The position numbers and the translations under genes are program-made. From Clostridiales bacterium (GTDB lineage: Bacteria > Bacillota > Clostridia > Christensenellales > DUVY01), in contig JAITNT010000044.1 in NCBI GenBank assembly GCA_031290295.1, positions 1 to 5,457 of the forward strand: DNA of 5,457 bases, given 5' to 3'. The notes beneath the pieces are model-generated. The model searched no databases and had not been told where the DNA came from. It saw only the letters and a program-made list of their open reading frames with translations. Every line of letters begins with the position of its first letter. Positions within the stretch are counted from its first letter, which is position 1. Positions 4,249 through 5,457 of the stretch are shown piece after piece.

Positions 4249-5457
4249 TTAAAATTTTGCCCGCGCAGACGGCGCCGCCGCCGTAAGCGAAAGCTTTTTT
4301 TCTCCGCAAACAAGCTCCGCGCCCGCGCCGTCAAGCAAGGCGAATTCCGCTTCGCCGCGGCTTATCTCCACGCCGATAAGACACCCGCAAAAGCGTATCT
4401 TGAAGCCGTAGCCCCGCCAGCCGTCGGGTATCGAGGGCTTGAAGCGCAATGTGCCGCCGGTCACGCGCATTCCGGCGTAGCCGTTGACTATCATCATGTA
4501 CGCGCTGCCCATACAGGCGGCGTGCACTCCGAAAAAGGTGTTGCGGTTAACGTTATCCAAATCCATGCGCGCCGCCTGCTTCAGATAGCCGTACGCCTCC
4601 TCGCCGTAACCGATATCTAGCGCCACTATCGAATGAATCCCCGCCGACAGCGAGCTGTCGTGTATGGTCTTAGGCTCGTAAAAGTCAAAAATCCGCTTCT
4701 TCATCTCCTGCGAAAATTCGTCGCCGCAAAGAAAGGTCAAAAGCACTATATCGGCTTGCTTGCAAACCTGATACCGCCACAGATTGAGCGGGTGCAGATT
4801 AGTCAAAAGCGGCAGCTTATTAAGCGGAATGTCGTCGATGTTTATCGGGTCCTTATACAAAAAATTGTCGTCGAGCATATATATCCCGTTTTTTTCGTCG
4901 TACGCTATATACATGTTATCCGCCGCTTTTTTCCACCGCGCAAGCTCCGCTTCGTCAAGTCCGCACTTGCCGCAAAGCGCCGTAAACGCCTTTTCGTCCT
5001 CTTTTTTGAGCTTTTCCAGCATTTCGAGCGTGTAGTAAAGCTGCTTGCGCGTCAGCCAGTTGGTGTAAAGATTGTTGTCCACCACCGGATTATATTCGTC
5101 GGGACCGCAAACGCAGTTGATACAGAATCTGCCGCCCTTTGCGGGTACGAAGCTCCCGCGGTGGGAGAGGCACTTGCTCGTTTCGGCGAGAATCTCTATT
5201 CCGCACTCCTTCATAAAAGCAAAATCGCCCGTCGCCTCGTAGTACTTCATTATCGCGTAGAACACGTCGCAGTTTATATGGTATTGCGCCGTCGCCGCCT
5301 CGAACACGTGTCCGCATTCCTCGCCGTTTATCGAGTTCCACGAGAACAACGCGCCCTCGTCGTCCATCTCCGCCGCCCGTTTTTTCGCGTTTGGAAGAAT
5401 GTTGTAGCGATACCTCAACAGCTGCCTTGCTATTTCGGGCTGCGTGTACAAAAAGAA
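4249..5457 (-). CDS. GH65 family inverting glycoside phosphorylase, C-terminal part (5' end outside window)
   Basis: The frame is open to the window edge (FFLYTQPEIARQLLRYRY), so about the last 402 residues of a protein that is normally about 750-800 long are seen. The TTG at 5451 is internal and not a start. Landmarks of the (alpha/alpha)6 barrel in order, numbered from the visible end, are: LYTQPEIARQLLRYRYNILP; SWNSINGEECGHVFEAATAQ with YHIN; CGPDEYNPVVDNNLYTNW, whose Glu (codon 5095-5097) matches the general acid of maltose phosphorylase; KQADIVLL; and HDSSLSAGIHSIVALDIGYG. From about residue 330 there is a C-terminal beta domain (GGTLRFKPSIPDGWRGYGFK). The family splits alpha-glucosides such as maltose, kojibiose, nigerose or trehalose with phosphate to give beta-glucose 1-phosphate, in the cytoplasm. 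The text does not fix the substrate. The stop is followed 23 bp later by the surface-protein gene. Confidence 0.93.
   Translation of the reverse strand, partial: FFLYTQPEIARQLLRYRYNILPNAKKRAAEMDDEGALFSWNSINGEECGHVFEAATAQYHINCDVFYAIMKYYEATGDFAFMKECGIEILAETSKCLSHRGSFVPAKGGRFCINCVCGPDEYNPVVDNNLYTNWLTRKQLYYTLEMLEKLKKEDEKAFTALCGKCGLDEAELARWKKAADNMYIAYDEKNGIYMLDDNFLYKDPINIDDIPLNKLPLLTNLHPLNLWRYQVCKQADIVLLTFLCGDEFSQEMKKRIFDFYEPKTIHDSSLSAGIHSIVALDIGYGEEAYGYLKQAARMDLDNVNRNTFFGVHAACMGSAYMMIVNGYAGMRVTGGTLRFKPSIPDGWRGYGFKIRFCGCLIGVEISRGEAEFALLDGAGAELVCGEKKLSLTAAAPSARAKF

Noticed and set aside
5449..5451. TTG as the start of the GH65 gene.
   Set aside because: The frame stays open to the window edge and the preceding residues FF fit the family text FFLYTQPE. 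The protein is also far too short to be complete.

Overview
The window has two unlike halves. Positions 1 to about 2,260 are A+T-rich, read on the + strand, and hold small toxin-antitoxin (TA) genes, one small membrane protein and gene fragments. Positions about 2,260 to 5,457 are visibly richer in G+C, read on the - strand, and look like part of a sugar-use operon. Strong AGGAGG-type ribosome binding sites, TTGACA promoters, a GH65 phosphorylase and XRE-type repressor fragments with Asn-rich tails suggest a Gram-positive anaerobe of the Clostridia, possibly a gut lineage. This is inference from style, not from a marker gene.

Left half. The window opens with the last codons of a Phd/YefM-like antitoxin and the first 15 codons of a ParE/RelE-like toxin, identical over 61 bp to the intact pair at 1575-2167. 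This stub is joined to the C-terminal end of an XRE-family repressor (65-202). Next comes a two-helix membrane protein (232-612) whose natural C-terminus seems to lie in another frame (to 734). Then follow two complete TA operons: pair A (800-1346) and pair B (1575-2167). Each has its own TTGACA-N17-CATAAT/CATACT promoter and a terminator hairpin with the same ATCGAA loop. After each terminator there is again a decayed XRE C-terminus (1393-1513 and 2205-2258), and the T-run of each terminator coincides with the Phe-Phe codons of that remnant. The layout is therefore a short array of TA cassettes separated by copies of one XRE gene end.

Right half, in transcription order on the - strand. The C-terminal 402 residues of a GH65 inverting glycoside phosphorylase (4249-5457, running off the window) are followed 23 bp later by a secreted, membrane-anchored jelly-roll protein (3293-4225). 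After a 126-bp gap comes an AraC-family regulator with a cupin sensor domain (2318-3166). The likely scheme is surface sugar binding, cytoplasmic phosphorolysis of an alpha-glucoside and AraC control. The substrate cannot be read from the sequence.

The most unusual point is the recurring junction 'TA terminator fused to XRE tail', which may mark an insertion or recombination site for TA cassettes. The perfect repeat at the window edge could also be a contig-edge or assembly effect.
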